This document shows, piece by piece, positions 50,559-58,991 of a stretch of DNA of 64,000 nt (within the stretch, counting starts at the first letter, position 1; each line of letters opens with the position of its first letter). The notes beneath the pieces are model-generated. The model made no database searches and was not told the DNA's origin. It saw only the letters and a list, made by a program, of their open reading frames with translations. The stretch comes from Ramlibacter tataouinensis TTB310 (GTDB lineage: Bacteria; Pseudomonadota; Gammaproteobacteria; Burkholderiales; Burkholderiaceae_C). The DNA lies in the NCBI RefSeq assembly GCF_000215705.1, contig NC_015677.1, positions 501,001-565,000 on the forward strand, written 5' to 3'. The position numbers and the translations under genes were made by a program.

Positions 50559-51230
50559 TCAGGCGTAGGTCACCCAATCGGTGCAGGGCGGCGTCTCCAG
50601 GTGCGGGACGCCGTTGTAGCTCACCAGCATGTGGCGCTTGGGCGTGAAGGCGAACTCGGTGACCGCGGTATTGCGCATGCGCAGGTTCAGCTCGATGGTG
50701 ACCTCCGGCCGCAGGCCCAGCACATGGCCCACGGCGGTGGAGATCGGCCCGCCGCTGCTGACGATCAGCACCGTCTGGCCGTAGTGGCTGGCGCGCACGT
50801 GGTCCAGGGCGCCGGTCACGCCGGCGGCGAAGTCCGCGTAGCGGGGCATCCCGCGCGGGCTGGCGCTGCCGGCCATCCACTGCGCCAGCCCGTCGCGCAG
50901 CAGGCGGAAGTGGTGACGCGCCATCTCGGGCGTGGTGGGCCGCTCCAGCGGACCGGGGTGGACGGCCGCGATCACGGACTCGCTGTCGTATTCGTTCAGG
51001 CCTTCCCAGGACAGGTGCTCGCCGGCCTGGTTCATTCCTTGCAGGATGCCGGCCAGGGTCTGCTTGTGGCGCCGCAGCGTGCCGGCGATCAGCCCGTCGA
51101 AGCGCAGGCCGCGGGCGGCGAAGTGCTCGCCCAGCCGCACGCTCTGGCGCAGGCCCATCTCGCTGAGCTGGTCGTAATCGTCGGCGCCGAAGGACGCCTG
51201 CCCGTGGCGCACGAGGTAGAGGGTTCCCAT
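50559..51230 (-). CDS. Histidine phosphatase-superfamily protein with an altered second histidine
   Basis: A 223-residue protein of the phosphoglycerate mutase-like fold. The phosphorylated histidine is in LVRHGQAS near residue 8, and the R-H-K stretch follows at LRRHKQT. The second catalytic position, normally SHGG, reads VLIVSSGGPIS with serine in place of histidine. Related proteobacterial proteins can share this change, so it may be a true subfamily rather than a broken gene. The substrate is unknown. It is divergent from the solute-binding protein gene. Confidence 0.85.
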   Translation of the reverse strand: MGTLYLVRHGQASFGADDYDQLSEMGLRQSVRLGEHFAARGLRFDGLIAGTLRRHKQTLAGILQGMNQAGEHLSWEGLNEYDSESVIAAVHPGPLERPTTPEMARHHFRLLRDGLAQWMAGSASPRGMPRYADFAAGVTGALDHVRASHYGQTVLIVSSGGPISTAVGHVLGLRPEVTIELNLRMRNTAVTEFAFTPKRHMLVSYNGVPHLETPPCTDWVTYA

Positions 51231-51413
51231 GAGGGCGATTCTGGCGGGGGCCGCGCCGCGCCGGCGGTCCCTTGGGCGACTGCCTGGCTGGCGCGGCGCC
51301 CTCCGGGTTTATGGCAGGCAGGCTCTCTGGACAGCGGCCCTACACTGCGCTGGCCCGGCGCTTGCGTGCCGGATGCCTTTCCCTGTGTTGTTCAACCCCT
51401 CCGAGGAGTTTCG

Positions 51414-52298
51414 ATGAGATCCAAGACCTTGACCATGCTGGCGCTGGCCCTGGCCGCGATGGGCCTGCAGGCCCATGCGGACACGCTCAAGAAGGTGGCC
51501 GACAGCGGCAAGATCACCCTGGCCTACCGCGAGTCGTCGGTGCCGTTCAGCTACCTGGCCGGCAGCGGCCAGCCGGTGGGCATCTCGGTGGAGATCGCCA
51601 ACGCCGTGGCGGCCGAGGTCAAGCGCCGCACCAACAAGCCCAACCTCGAGGTGGCCTGGCAGGCGGTGACCTCGCAGAACCGCATCCCGCTGCTGGTCAA
51701 CGGCACCATCGACCTGGAGTGCGGCTCCACCACCAACAACAGCACGCGCGCCAAGGACGTGGCCTTCGCCGTCAACCATTTCTACACCGGCACCCGCTTG
51801 CTGACCAAGAAGACCTCGGGCATCAAGAATTACGCCGACCTGGCCGGCAAGACCGTGGCCAGCACCACCGGCACCACCAATGCGCAGGTCATGCGCAAGT
51901 ACAACGAGGAGAAGAACCTCGGCATCAACCTGATCCTGGGCAAGGACCATTCCGACTCCATGCTGCTGGTGGACGCCGGCCGCGCGGTGGCCTTCGCGAT
52001 GGACGACATCCTGCTGTACGGCCTGGTGGCGACGGCCAAGAACCCGGCTGACTGGGCGGTGGTGGGCGACTCGCTGCAGGTCGAACCCTATGCCTGCATG
52101 CTGCGCAAGGACGATCCCCAGTTCAAGCAGCTGGTGGACGGCGTGATCGGCAAGATGATGAAAAGCGGCGAGTTCGAGAAGCTCTATGCCAAGTGGTTCA
52201 CCTCGCCCATCCCGCCGAACAACGTCAACCTGCAGCTGCCCATGGCGCCCGAGCTCAAGCAGAACCTCAAGGACCTGAGCGACAAGCCGGCCACCTGA
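51414..52298 (+). CDS. Glutamate/aspartate-type solute-binding protein (orphan)
   Basis: A 294-residue periplasmic binding protein. The signal peptide ends near QAHA. The mature part resembles GltI: KKVADSGKITLAYRESSVPF, GISVEIANAVAAEV and ECGSTTNNSTRAKDVAF, typical of acidic-amino-acid binders. No permease or ATPase gene is adjacent, so it must work with a distant transporter or as a chemoreceptor ligand carrier. The ATG at 51414 has GGAGTTTCG upstream. It is convergent with the threonine-dehydratase-like gene. Confidence 0.9.
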   Translation: MRSKTLTMLALALAAMGLQAHADTLKKVADSGKITLAYRESSVPFSYLAGSGQPVGISVEIANAVAAEVKRRTNKPNLEVAWQAVTSQNRIPLLVNGTIDLECGSTTNNSTRAKDVAFAVNHFYTGTRLLTKKTSGIKNYADLAGKTVASTTGTTNAQVMRKYNEEKNLGINLILGKDHSDSMLLVDAGRAVAFAMDDILLYGLVATAKNPADWAVVGDSLQVEPYACMLRKDDPQFKQLVDGVIGKMMKSGEFEKLYAKWFTSPIPPNNVNLQLPMAPELKQNLKDLSDKPAT

Positions 52299-52309
52299 GG
52301 CCGGCGCCC

Positions 52310-53281
52310 TCAACCGGCGGCGGCCAGCACGCGGGCGAACACCGCGCTGTCCACGTTGCCGCCGGTCAGCGCGACGCCCACGCTGCGGCCCTGCCAGCGC
52401 TCGCGCTGGCTCACGGCGGCCGCCAGCCCGGCGGCGCCGGCGCCCTCGGCCACGTTGTGCGTGTCGGCGAACAGGATGCGCATGGCCTGGCCCACCTCCT
52501 CGTCGGTCACGGCCACCACGTCCTCGGCCTCGCGCAGCACCACCTCCAGCGATTCGGCGTCGGCGATGCGGCAAGCCATGCCGTCGGCCAGCACGGTGCC
52601 CACCGGCGCCTCGACCACGCGGCCGGCCCGGAACGAGTCGAGGAAGGTGGTGGCATGCGCCGACACCACGCCCACCAGGCGCGAGCGCGCGCCGGTGTGG
52701 GCGCGGGCCGCGGCCGCCGCGCAGAAGCCCGAGCCCTGGCCGATGGGAACGAACACCACCTCCGGCTCCTGGCCGCGGGCGAAGCTCTCGAAGAACTCCA
52801 CCCAGTAGCTCATGACGCCCAGGATCAGGTCGCGGTGCAGCGAAGGCACCATGTGCAGCCCGTGCTCGGCCGCCAGGGCCATGGCGTGCTCGCGCGCGGC
52901 CTGGAAATCCTCGCCATGCTCGACGAGCTCCGCGCCCAGCGCGCGCATCGCGGCGTTCTTTTCCACCGAGTTGCCACGCGGCACCACGATGGTGGCGGCC
53001 AGCCCGTGCCGGCGGGCTGCCAGGCCCACCGACTGGCCGTGGTTGCCGCGGGTGGCGCTGATCACGCCGCGCAACCCCGGCTGGGCGCGGGCCAGCCGCT
53101 CGAAGTAGGTGAGCCCGCCGCGCACCTTGAAGGCGCCGGCCGGCGTGTGGTTCTCGTGCTTGACCCACACCGTCAGCCCCAGCCGCTGGCGCAGCAGCGG
53201 CCAGGCGTACTGCGGCGTGGGCGGCATCAGGCCATGGACGGTGCGGCGCGCGGCCTCGACGTCCTCGCGGCTGAATCTCAT
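52310..53281 (-). CDS. Threonine/serine dehydratase-like PLP enzyme
   Basis: A 323-residue fold-type II PLP enzyme. Lys52 in AGAFKVRGG carries the cofactor, SATRGNHGQSVG is the asparagine/phosphate loop, and GQGSGFCAAAAA is the glycine-rich phosphate cradle. It is close to threonine dehydratase (IlvA/TdcB) and to EutB-type hydroxyectoine dehydratases, and it lacks an allosteric domain. It ends the long minus-strand operon and overlaps the LysE gene start by 4 bp. Confidence 0.88.
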   Translation of the reverse strand: MRFSREDVEAARRTVHGLMPPTPQYAWPLLRQRLGLTVWVKHENHTPAGAFKVRGGLTYFERLARAQPGLRGVISATRGNHGQSVGLAARRHGLAATIVVPRGNSVEKNAAMRALGAELVEHGEDFQAAREHAMALAAEHGLHMVPSLHRDLILGVMSYWVEFFESFARGQEPEVVFVPIGQGSGFCAAAAARAHTGARSRLVGVVSAHATTFLDSFRAGRVVEAPVGTVLADGMACRIADAESLEVVLREAEDVVAVTDEEVGQAMRILFADTHNVAEGAGAAGLAAAVSQRERWQGRSVGVALTGGNVDSAVFARVLAAAG

Positions 53282-53913
53282 GGCTGCTTCTCCGTCAGGG
53301 CGATGCGCACGGCCAGCCCGGCCAGCACCGCGCCCATCACATAGCGCTGGGCGCGCAGCCAGCCCTGGCTGCGCGAGAGGAAAGAGGTGAGCCCGGCCGC
53401 GCCCAGGATCACCGCGCCGTTCACCAGGGCACTGGCGGTGATCTGGACCGCGCCCAGCTGCAGGCCTTGCAGAAGCACGCTGCCACGCTGCGGATCGAGG
53501 AACTGCGGCAGGAAGGACAGGCTGAACATGGCCACCTTGGGGTTGAGCACATTGGTGATGAAGCCCATGCGCAGCAGCTTGCCCGTGCCGTGCGGTGGCA
53601 GTACGCGCGGCGCGAACGGCGCCGTGCCGCCCGGCCGCACCGCCTGCCAGGCCAGCCACAGCAGGTAGGCCGCGCCGGCCAGCTTGATGGCACCGAAGGC
53701 GAACGGCACGGCCAGCAGCAGCGCCGTCAATCCCAGTGCCGCGCCCAGCAGGTGCACGATGAACCCGAACAGCACGCCGGCCAGCGAGACCAGGCCGGCG
53801 CGCCGGCCTTGGCACAGCGTGCGCGAGACGCAATAGACCATGTTGGGCCCGGGCGTGAGCGCCATGGCTCCAGTGGCGAGGGCGAACCAGCCGAGTTCGT
53901 GCCAGGTGAGCAT
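53278..53913 (-). CDS. LysE-family exporter (first in the operon order from the end)
   Basis: A 211-residue inner-membrane protein of the LysE/RhtB superfamily, with about six hydrophobic segments and the family signature TPGPNMVYCVSRTL near residue 20. FLNPKVAMF-type NPK motif is seen as NVLNPKVAMF. Members export amino acids such as threonine or homoserine. It overlaps the dehydratase gene (ATGA) and the VOC gene (TGATG), so it is translationally coupled on both sides. Confidence 0.9.
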   Translation of the reverse strand: MLTWHELGWFALATGAMALTPGPNMVYCVSRTLCQGRRAGLVSLAGVLFGFIVHLLGAALGLTALLLAVPFAFGAIKLAGAAYLLWLAWQAVRPGGTAPFAPRVLPPHGTGKLLRMGFITNVLNPKVAMFSLSFLPQFLDPQRGSVLLQGLQLGAVQITASALVNGAVILGAAGLTSFLSRSQGWLRAQRYVMGAVLAGLAVRIALTEKQP

Positions 53914-54599
53914 CAGAGGCCTTTCGATTCCAGCCGCACGCGCCCGTGCGGGGTGAGCAGGGTGGCGCACAGGTTGGGCAGGCCCTCGCGCAGCTCGACC
54001 CCGCGCAGCTCGATGGCCTCGTAGGCGCGGCGCAGCGCGGCCGCCTGCGGGTGCGTCACGGCCAGCGACTGCAGGCGCAGGCCCGACTCGGGCAGGGCCG
54101 GCGCCGGGTGGGTGTCGCCCCATTCGATCAGCGTGGGCAGCGCGCCGTCGCACAGGCGCTGGCCGTCGGCGCGCAGGGCGATGCGCCAGCGCAGCAGGCC
54201 GCGCGGCGTCATGCGCGAGGCCTCGGCCACCTCGCCGCGGTCCATGCCCTGCGCCCGCAGCGCGGCGACACCTGCGTGCACGTCGGGCACGCGGGCGACG
54301 AAGTGGACCAGCTGTGGACCCTGGTCGGCGATGCGGGTGCGCAAGGCGTCCGAGTCCATGTCGAACCAGCGCCGGCCGGGCCGGCGTGCCGCCGGGTCGG
54401 CGCCGGGATTGACGGCGATGATCTCCAGGTAGGCGCAGGGGTAGTCCACCGTCGCGATGCGCAGCAGCCGGTTGTGCGTGCCCATCAGCGGATGCTCGCC
54501 GCCCGGGCCCGGGGTGGCGCCCAGCGTGGCCTCGCACCAGGCGACGCCCTGGTCCAGGCTGGCGGCCACCACGACCAGGTGATCGAGCCGTGCCGTCAT
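53913..54599 (-). CDS. VOC superfamily (glyoxalase-like) protein
   Basis: A 228-residue protein with an N-terminal VOC fold (LDHLVVVAASLDQGVAWCEATLGA, cited in part). Histidine and glutamate positions typical of metal-binding glyoxalases are seen in HLVVVAA and YLEIIAVNP. Its C-terminal half has a second related segment. It could be a dioxygenase, an isomerase or a lyase. Its substrate is not evident. It lies within the operon, 1 bp after phzF-like and 1-bp overlapping LysE. Confidence 0.82.
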   Translation of the reverse strand: MTARLDHLVVVAASLDQGVAWCEATLGATPGPGGEHPLMGTHNRLLRIATVDYPCAYLEIIAVNPGADPAARRPGRRWFDMDSDALRTRIADQGPQLVHFVARVPDVHAGVAALRAQGMDRGEVAEASRMTPRGLLRWRIALRADGQRLCDGALPTLIEWGDTHPAPALPESGLRLQSLAVTHPQAAALRRAYEAIELRGVELREGLPNLCATLLTPHGRVRLESKGL

Positions 54600-54600
54600 C

Positions 54601-55464
54601 TCACAGCCTCACCGTGCCGTCCACGCAGGTGACGCTGGCGCCGCCGATCCAGACCGTGTCGCCCTCACGCTCCACGTGGACCCGGCCAGCCCGAGCCAGC
54701 GCGGTGCCCTGGGCCGCGACGTAGCGCTCGGGCGCGAGGCCGGCGCCGATCAGCCACTGGGCGATGCCGGCATTCAGGCTGCCGGTGACCGGGTCCTCGG
54801 CCATGCCGTTGTTGCCGGGGAAAAAGGCGCGCACCTCGAAGGCGCAGTCGTCCGCCGCGCCGCGCGCGCCGACCACGCCCACCTTGCCCCTCGGACCCAC
54901 GACGCCCACGTCCAGGCCGGCCAGCACCGCGGCGTCCGGCTTGAGCGCCAGCACCTGCTCGGCCGAGCCCAGCATCACGCCGCGCCATTTCGGCCCGTTG
55001 TCGCACCAGGCGTGCGCCACGATGTCGGCGCGCGCCACGCCCAGGCCGCGGGCGATCAGCGCCAGATCCGCCTCGTCCAGGGGACCGCTGCGCAGCAGGG
55101 GAGGTGCGGCGAAGGCCAGGCGTTCGCCATCGCGGCGGATGCGCACCAGCCCCACGCCGCATTCCTGCACCACGTGCTCGCCGCGCGGCCGGCCGCCGGC
55201 CTGCAGCCAGGCATGGCAGCTGCCCAGCGTGGGATGGCCGGCGAAGGGCAGCTCGCGGCCCGGGCAGAAGATGCGCACCCGGTAGTCGGCGCCGGGCTGC
55301 GTGGGCGGCAGCAGGAAGGTGGCCTCGGACAGGTTGGTCCAGTTGGTGAAGCGCTGCATCTGCTCGGTCGACAGGCCGGTGCCGTCCAGCACCACGGCCA
55401 GCGGGTTGCCGAGGTAGGGCACGGCGGTGAAGACGTCGACTTGCTTGAAGGGGCGCAGGTTCAT
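54601..55464 (-). CDS. PhzF-family isomerase/epimerase-like protein
   Basis: A 287-residue PhzF/DAP-epimerase-like protein. The catalytic glutamate is Glu47 in NLSEATFL, and the opening QVDVFTAVPYLGNPLAVV with GHPTLGSCHAWL are family hallmarks; GRELPFAGHP and AFFPGNNGMAEDPVTGS complete the second lobe. PhzF proteins isomerise 2,3-dihydro-3-hydroxyanthranilate in phenazine synthesis, but most family members have other, unknown substrates. No other phenazine gene is here. Confidence 0.9.
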   Translation of the reverse strand: MNLRPFKQVDVFTAVPYLGNPLAVVLDGTGLSTEQMQRFTNWTNLSEATFLLPPTQPGADYRVRIFCPGRELPFAGHPTLGSCHAWLQAGGRPRGEHVVQECGVGLVRIRRDGERLAFAAPPLLRSGPLDEADLALIARGLGVARADIVAHAWCDNGPKWRGVMLGSAEQVLALKPDAAVLAGLDVGVVGPRGKVGVVGARGAADDCAFEVRAFFPGNNGMAEDPVTGSLNAGIAQWLIGAGLAPERYVAAQGTALARAGRVHVEREGDTVWIGGASVTCVDGTVRL

Positions 55465-55475
55465 GGGGGTGTCTC

Positions 55476-56096
55476 TCAGGAAAGCGCGAGGTCCAGGACG
55501 CCGCGCGCAGCCGGCAGGCCGGCGACGCCGGCGTACCAGCGGTCCAGGTGCGGGCGCGGGCGGTGCGCCAGCGGCAGGCCGCGCCAGCGGTGCAGCTCGC
55601 AGGCGATGGGGATGTCGGCCATGGTGAAGGCGGCACCGGCCATGAAGGCCTGGCCGGCCAGGTGGGCGTCCAGCAGGTCCAGCAGCGGCTCGGTCGCGGC
55701 CACGGAAGCGTCGACCTGATCCTGCCGGCGCTGCGGCGCCGGCGTGCGCACCAGCTGGAGGAAGGCCTCGCGGCCGGCGCGGTTCAGCGTGGTCTGCTGC
55801 CAGTCCATCCAGCGCTCGGCGTCGAAGCGCGCCGGCAAGGCCTCGGGATACAGACGGCCCGGCGCGTGGCGGGCCGCCAGGTAGCGCACGATCACGTTGG
55901 ATTCCCACAGCAGGAAGCCCTCGTCGTCCACCAGCGGCACCAGGCCATTGGGGTTGCGCGCCCGGTAGGCCGGCGTGCCGACGACGCCGAACTCGCCGCC
56001 GGCGTCGATGCGCTCGAACGGCAGCCCAAGCCACTGCACGGCCAGCACCACCTTGCGCACGTTGATGGACGACAGCCGGCCCCAGATGCGCAGCAT
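55476..56096 (-). CDS. Glutathione S-transferase family protein
   Basis: A 206-residue GST. The N-terminal thioredoxin-like domain has MLRIWGRLSSINVRKV and NPNGLVPLVDDEG with the glutathione-binding WESNVIVRYL, and the C-terminal helical domain follows (FMAGAAFTMADIP). A serine near residue 10 is the likely glutathione-activating residue. It starts 2 bp after the aminotransferase stop and belongs to the same operon. A specific electrophile cannot be named. Confidence 0.9.
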   Translation of the reverse strand: MLRIWGRLSSINVRKVVLAVQWLGLPFERIDAGGEFGVVGTPAYRARNPNGLVPLVDDEGFLLWESNVIVRYLAARHAPGRLYPEALPARFDAERWMDWQQTTLNRAGREAFLQLVRTPAPQRRQDQVDASVAATEPLLDLLDAHLAGQAFMAGAAFTMADIPIACELHRWRGLPLAHRPRPHLDRWYAGVAGLPAARGVLDLALS

Positions 56097-56098
56097 GG

Positions 56099-57319
56099 TC
56101 AACCCTGGCGCTGTTCGCGGATGGTCGCAGCCAGCGCGGCGATGCCGGCGTCGATCTGCCCGCGGCTGGCGGTGACGAAGGACAGGCGCAGGGACCTGGC
56201 GGCTTCCGGCCCATCGGGCCCGCCGGCGAAGAAGGGGGCGCCCGGGACGAAGGCCACGCCCTTGTCCACCGCCCGCGGCAGCAGCCGGGCGGCATCCATG
56301 CCCTCGGGCAGCCGCGCCCACAGGAACATGCCGCCGGCAGGCTGGTTCCATTCGACGCCCAGGCCGGCCATCTCGCGCGACAGGGCAGCCAGCATCGCGT
56401 CGCGCTGCGCCTGGTAGAGGGCGCGGATGGTGGGCACGTGCCGGTCCAGGAAGCCGTCCTGCATCACCTGCGCCACCAGGCGCTGGTTGAGGCCGGGGCT
56501 GTGCAGGTCGGCGGCCTGCTTGGCCTGCAGCAGCTTGGGGTACAGGGCGGGCGGCGCCACCAGGAAGCCCAGGCGCAGGCCGGGCGCCAGCACCTTGGAG
56601 AACGAGCCCAGGTAGAGGCAGCCCTCGGGGTGGCGGGCGGCCAGCGGCGCCGGCGGCGGCACGTCGAACCACAGCTCGCCGTAGGGGTTGTCCTCGACCA
56701 GGGGCAGGCCCAGCGCGGCGGCGGTCTGGACGACGGCGGCGCGGCGCGCTTCGCTCATGGTGCGGCCGGTGGGGTTCTGGAAATTGGGCAGCAGGTAGGC
56801 GAAGCGCGCAGGCGCCTCGCGCTGGGCCCGGGCCAGGTCGTCGACCGCGATGCCCTGGGCGTCGCTGGCCACGCCCACGACCTCGGGCTCCATGGGGGCG
56901 AACGCCTGCAGCGCACCCAGGTAGGTCGGCGTCTCCACCAGGATGCGCGAGCCGGCGTCCACCAGCACCTTGGCCACCAGGTCCAGGCCCTGCTGCGATC
57001 CGGTGGTGATCAGCACCTGGGCCGGATCCACCCGCCAGGGCAGCCCGGCGGCGACCATCTCGCGCAAGGGACCGTAACCCTCGCTGGCGGCGTACTGCAG
57101 GGCGGCCCGGCCGTCGTCCTGGAGCACGCGCTCGCAGGCCGCCTGGAACTCGGCCACGGGGAAGGTGCTGGGCGAAGGCAGGCCGCCGGCGAAGCTGATC
57201 ACGCCCGGCCGCTCGGTGAGCTTGAGCAGCTCCCGGATCACCGAGGGGTTCATGCGTTCGGCGCGGCGCGCCAGCGTCCAGGCGGTGGCGGGCGCGGTGG
57301 GCAGGTCGTTCAGCTTCAT
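56099..57319 (-). CDS. PLP-dependent aminotransferase (class I/II, LysN/2-aminoadipate-like)
   Basis: A 406-residue fold-type I aminotransferase. Lys242 in GSFSKVLAPGLRLGF binds PLP. NFQNPTGRTMSE and EDNPYGEL supply the ring-contacting residues, and TTGSQQGLDLVAKVL is the phosphate loop. It is close to 2-aminoadipate or aromatic/branched aminotransferases (LysN/MocR-type catalytic domain without the DNA-binding part). Its DNA-binding homologue is encoded divergently at 58992. The match suggests that the two see the same amino acid. Confidence 0.9.
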   Translation of the reverse strand: MKLNDLPTAPATAWTLARRAERMNPSVIRELLKLTERPGVISFAGGLPSPSTFPVAEFQAACERVLQDDGRAALQYAASEGYGPLREMVAAGLPWRVDPAQVLITTGSQQGLDLVAKVLVDAGSRILVETPTYLGALQAFAPMEPEVVGVASDAQGIAVDDLARAQREAPARFAYLLPNFQNPTGRTMSEARRAAVVQTAAALGLPLVEDNPYGELWFDVPPPAPLAARHPEGCLYLGSFSKVLAPGLRLGFLVAPPALYPKLLQAKQAADLHSPGLNQRLVAQVMQDGFLDRHVPTIRALYQAQRDAMLAALSREMAGLGVEWNQPAGGMFLWARLPEGMDAARLLPRAVDKGVAFVPGAPFFAGGPDGPEAARSLRLSFVTASRGQIDAGIAALAATIREQRQG

Positions 57320-57352
57320 GGCGGGATTCCTCTGTCTGGGCGAATGCAGCGC

Positions 57353-58252
57353 TCAGGCCGCGCGGGGACGCACCGGCATGCGCTTGCCGATGAACACGGT
57401 GGCGATGACGGCGACGGCGAAGCCCAGCGTCACTGCATCCAGCCGTTCGCCCAGCAGGGGCACGGCGAACAGCATGCTCAGGAAGGGCTGGACCAACTGC
57501 ACCTGGCTCACGCGCACCGTGCCGCCCAGGGCCAGGCCGCGGTACCAGGCGAAGAAGCCCAGCCACATCGAGAAGACGGCCACGTAGGCGAAGCCCCACC
57601 AGGCCGGCGCCGGCAGCGGCGTCTGCGGCCGGGTCGACCAGGCGGCGGGCAGCGTCAGCGGCAGCGCGATGAGCAGCGCCCAGCAGATCACGTGCTCGGC
57701 CCGCATGCGCTGCGACAGGCGCGCGCCCCAGCCGTAGCCGATGGCGGCGCAGGCCATGGCGGCCAGCAGCAGCGCGTCGGCGGGATGCAGCGACAGGCCG
57801 CTGGTGCCCGAGCGCAGCAGGGCGAACAGCACCACCAGCACGCTGCCCAGCGCGGCGCAGGCCCAGAAGCCGGCAGACGGGCGCTGGCGGTGCAGCCAGG
57901 CACCGACCGCGGCGGTGGCCAGCGGCAGCACGCCCACGATCACGCTGGCGTGCACCGCTTCGACGTGGCGCATGGCGATCGAGGTGAAGAGCGGAAAGCC
58001 GAACACCACGCCCGCGGAGGTGATGGCCAGCGGCCACCAGTCCTCGCGCCGCGGCCAGGGCGCGCGGGTGGCCAGCAGGAAGCCGGCCGACAGCAGGGCC
58101 GCCACCACGGCGCGGCCCAGGGCGATGAACACGCCCGACATCTGCGGCGCCTCGGGCGTGCCCACGGCCAGCCGGGTCATGGGCAGCGTGAGCGCGAAGA
58201 TGGCCACGCCCAGCAGGCCCAGCCAGAGGCCGCGGATCTCGTCGCTTCTCAT
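57353..58252 (-). CDS. EamA-family (DMT) transporter
   Basis: A 299-residue inner-membrane protein with about ten hydrophobic segments and two EamA repeats. It belongs to the drug/metabolite transporter superfamily, which exports amino acids and small metabolites. The ATG at 58252 was chosen because the longer frame overlaps the LysE gene. The ATGA overlap with the upstream LysE gene couples them. Together with two LysE proteins it makes this operon rich in exporters. Confidence 0.9.
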   Translation of the reverse strand: MRSDEIRGLWLGLLGVAIFALTLPMTRLAVGTPEAPQMSGVFIALGRAVVAALLSAGFLLATRAPWPRREDWWPLAITSAGVVFGFPLFTSIAMRHVEAVHASVIVGVLPLATAAVGAWLHRQRPSAGFWACAALGSVLVVLFALLRSGTSGLSLHPADALLLAAMACAAIGYGWGARLSQRMRAEHVICWALLIALPLTLPAAWSTRPQTPLPAPAWWGFAYVAVFSMWLGFFAWYRGLALGGTVRVSQVQLVQPFLSMLFAVPLLGERLDAVTLGFAVAVIATVFIGKRMPVRPRAA

Positions 58253-58863
58253 ACCGTGAGCATCCAGGCGGCGGTGAGCGCCAGCACCAGCGCCAGCGCG
58301 CGGTTGAACCACAGCAGGCGCCGGCCCCGCGCCAGGAAGCCGCGCAGCATGGAGCCGGCCAGGGCGTAGAGGAAGTTGCTGCTGAAGGCGAAGCCGATCA
58401 TCAGCAGGCAGATCAGGGCCAGGCGCTCACCCGGGTTGGGCGCCGGCTGGCCGCCGGCGTTGACCACCCAGCCCGCGGTGAGCGTCAGCGCCAGCATCCA
58501 GGCCTTGATGTTGAGGAACTGCAGGCCCACGCCCTGGGCGAAGCCGATGTCCAGCCGCCGCTCGTCCACCCGTGCCAGCTCGCCGGCGCCAGCCAGCTTC
58601 CAGGCCATCCACAGCATGTAGGCCACGCCTGCCAGCTTGACGGCCCAGCGCAGCGGCGGCAGGCCGGTGACCAGCGCGCCCAGCCCCAGGCCGCTGGCCA
58701 GCATTAGCAGGGTCCAGCCGGCCGGCACGGCCAGGCAGAAGCGCAGCGCGCGCCGCAGGCCGTGGTTGGCTGCCAGCGCGGTGGACAGCGTGGTGTTGGG
58801 CCCCGGCGAGAAACTCATCGCCGTGCAGAACACCAGCAGCGCCGCGAGTTCGCTGGCGGTCAT
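58249..58863 (-). CDS. LysE-family exporter (first gene of the minus-strand operon)
   Basis: A 204-residue LysE/RhtB-type exporter with about six hydrophobic segments and the signature SFSPGPNTTLSTALAANHG near residue 18. It is the promoter-proximal gene of the eight-gene operon and is divergent from the MocR regulator across 128 bp. It shows clear but distant similarity to the second LysE at 53278. NIKAWMLAL replaces the usual NPK motif. Amino acid specificity is unknown. Confidence 0.9.
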   Translation of the reverse strand: MTASELAALLVFCTAMSFSPGPNTTLSTALAANHGLRRALRFCLAVPAGWTLLMLASGLGLGALVTGLPPLRWAVKLAGVAYMLWMAWKLAGAGELARVDERRLDIGFAQGVGLQFLNIKAWMLALTLTAGWVVNAGGQPAPNPGERLALICLLMIGFAFSSNFLYALAGSMLRGFLARGRRLLWFNRALALVLALTAAWMLTV

Positions 58864-58912
58864 GGCAGGCGCCTGGATTGCGGTTTCATGCCGGCCACTG
58901 TAATCTGCGCCA

Positions 58913-58978
58913 CCAGTACACCACCAGTACAGTTGGCCAGATCAGTTGGACATCTGTACCGGTCGCCAGGGCAGTACA
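58913..58978. promoter_or_regulatory. Repeated CAGTACA elements in the MocR/LysE divergent region
   Basis: CCAGTACA occurs at 58913-58920 and 58924-58931 (11 bp apart), GCAGTACA at 58971-58978, and the inverse TGTAC at 58955-58959. CAGTTGG is repeated at 58930-58936 and 58943-58949. MocR-type proteins bind such direct-plus-inverted repeats, so these are candidate operators for the adjacent regulator. Confidence 0.5.
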
Positions 58979-58991
58979 CGAAGGGCGCGCC

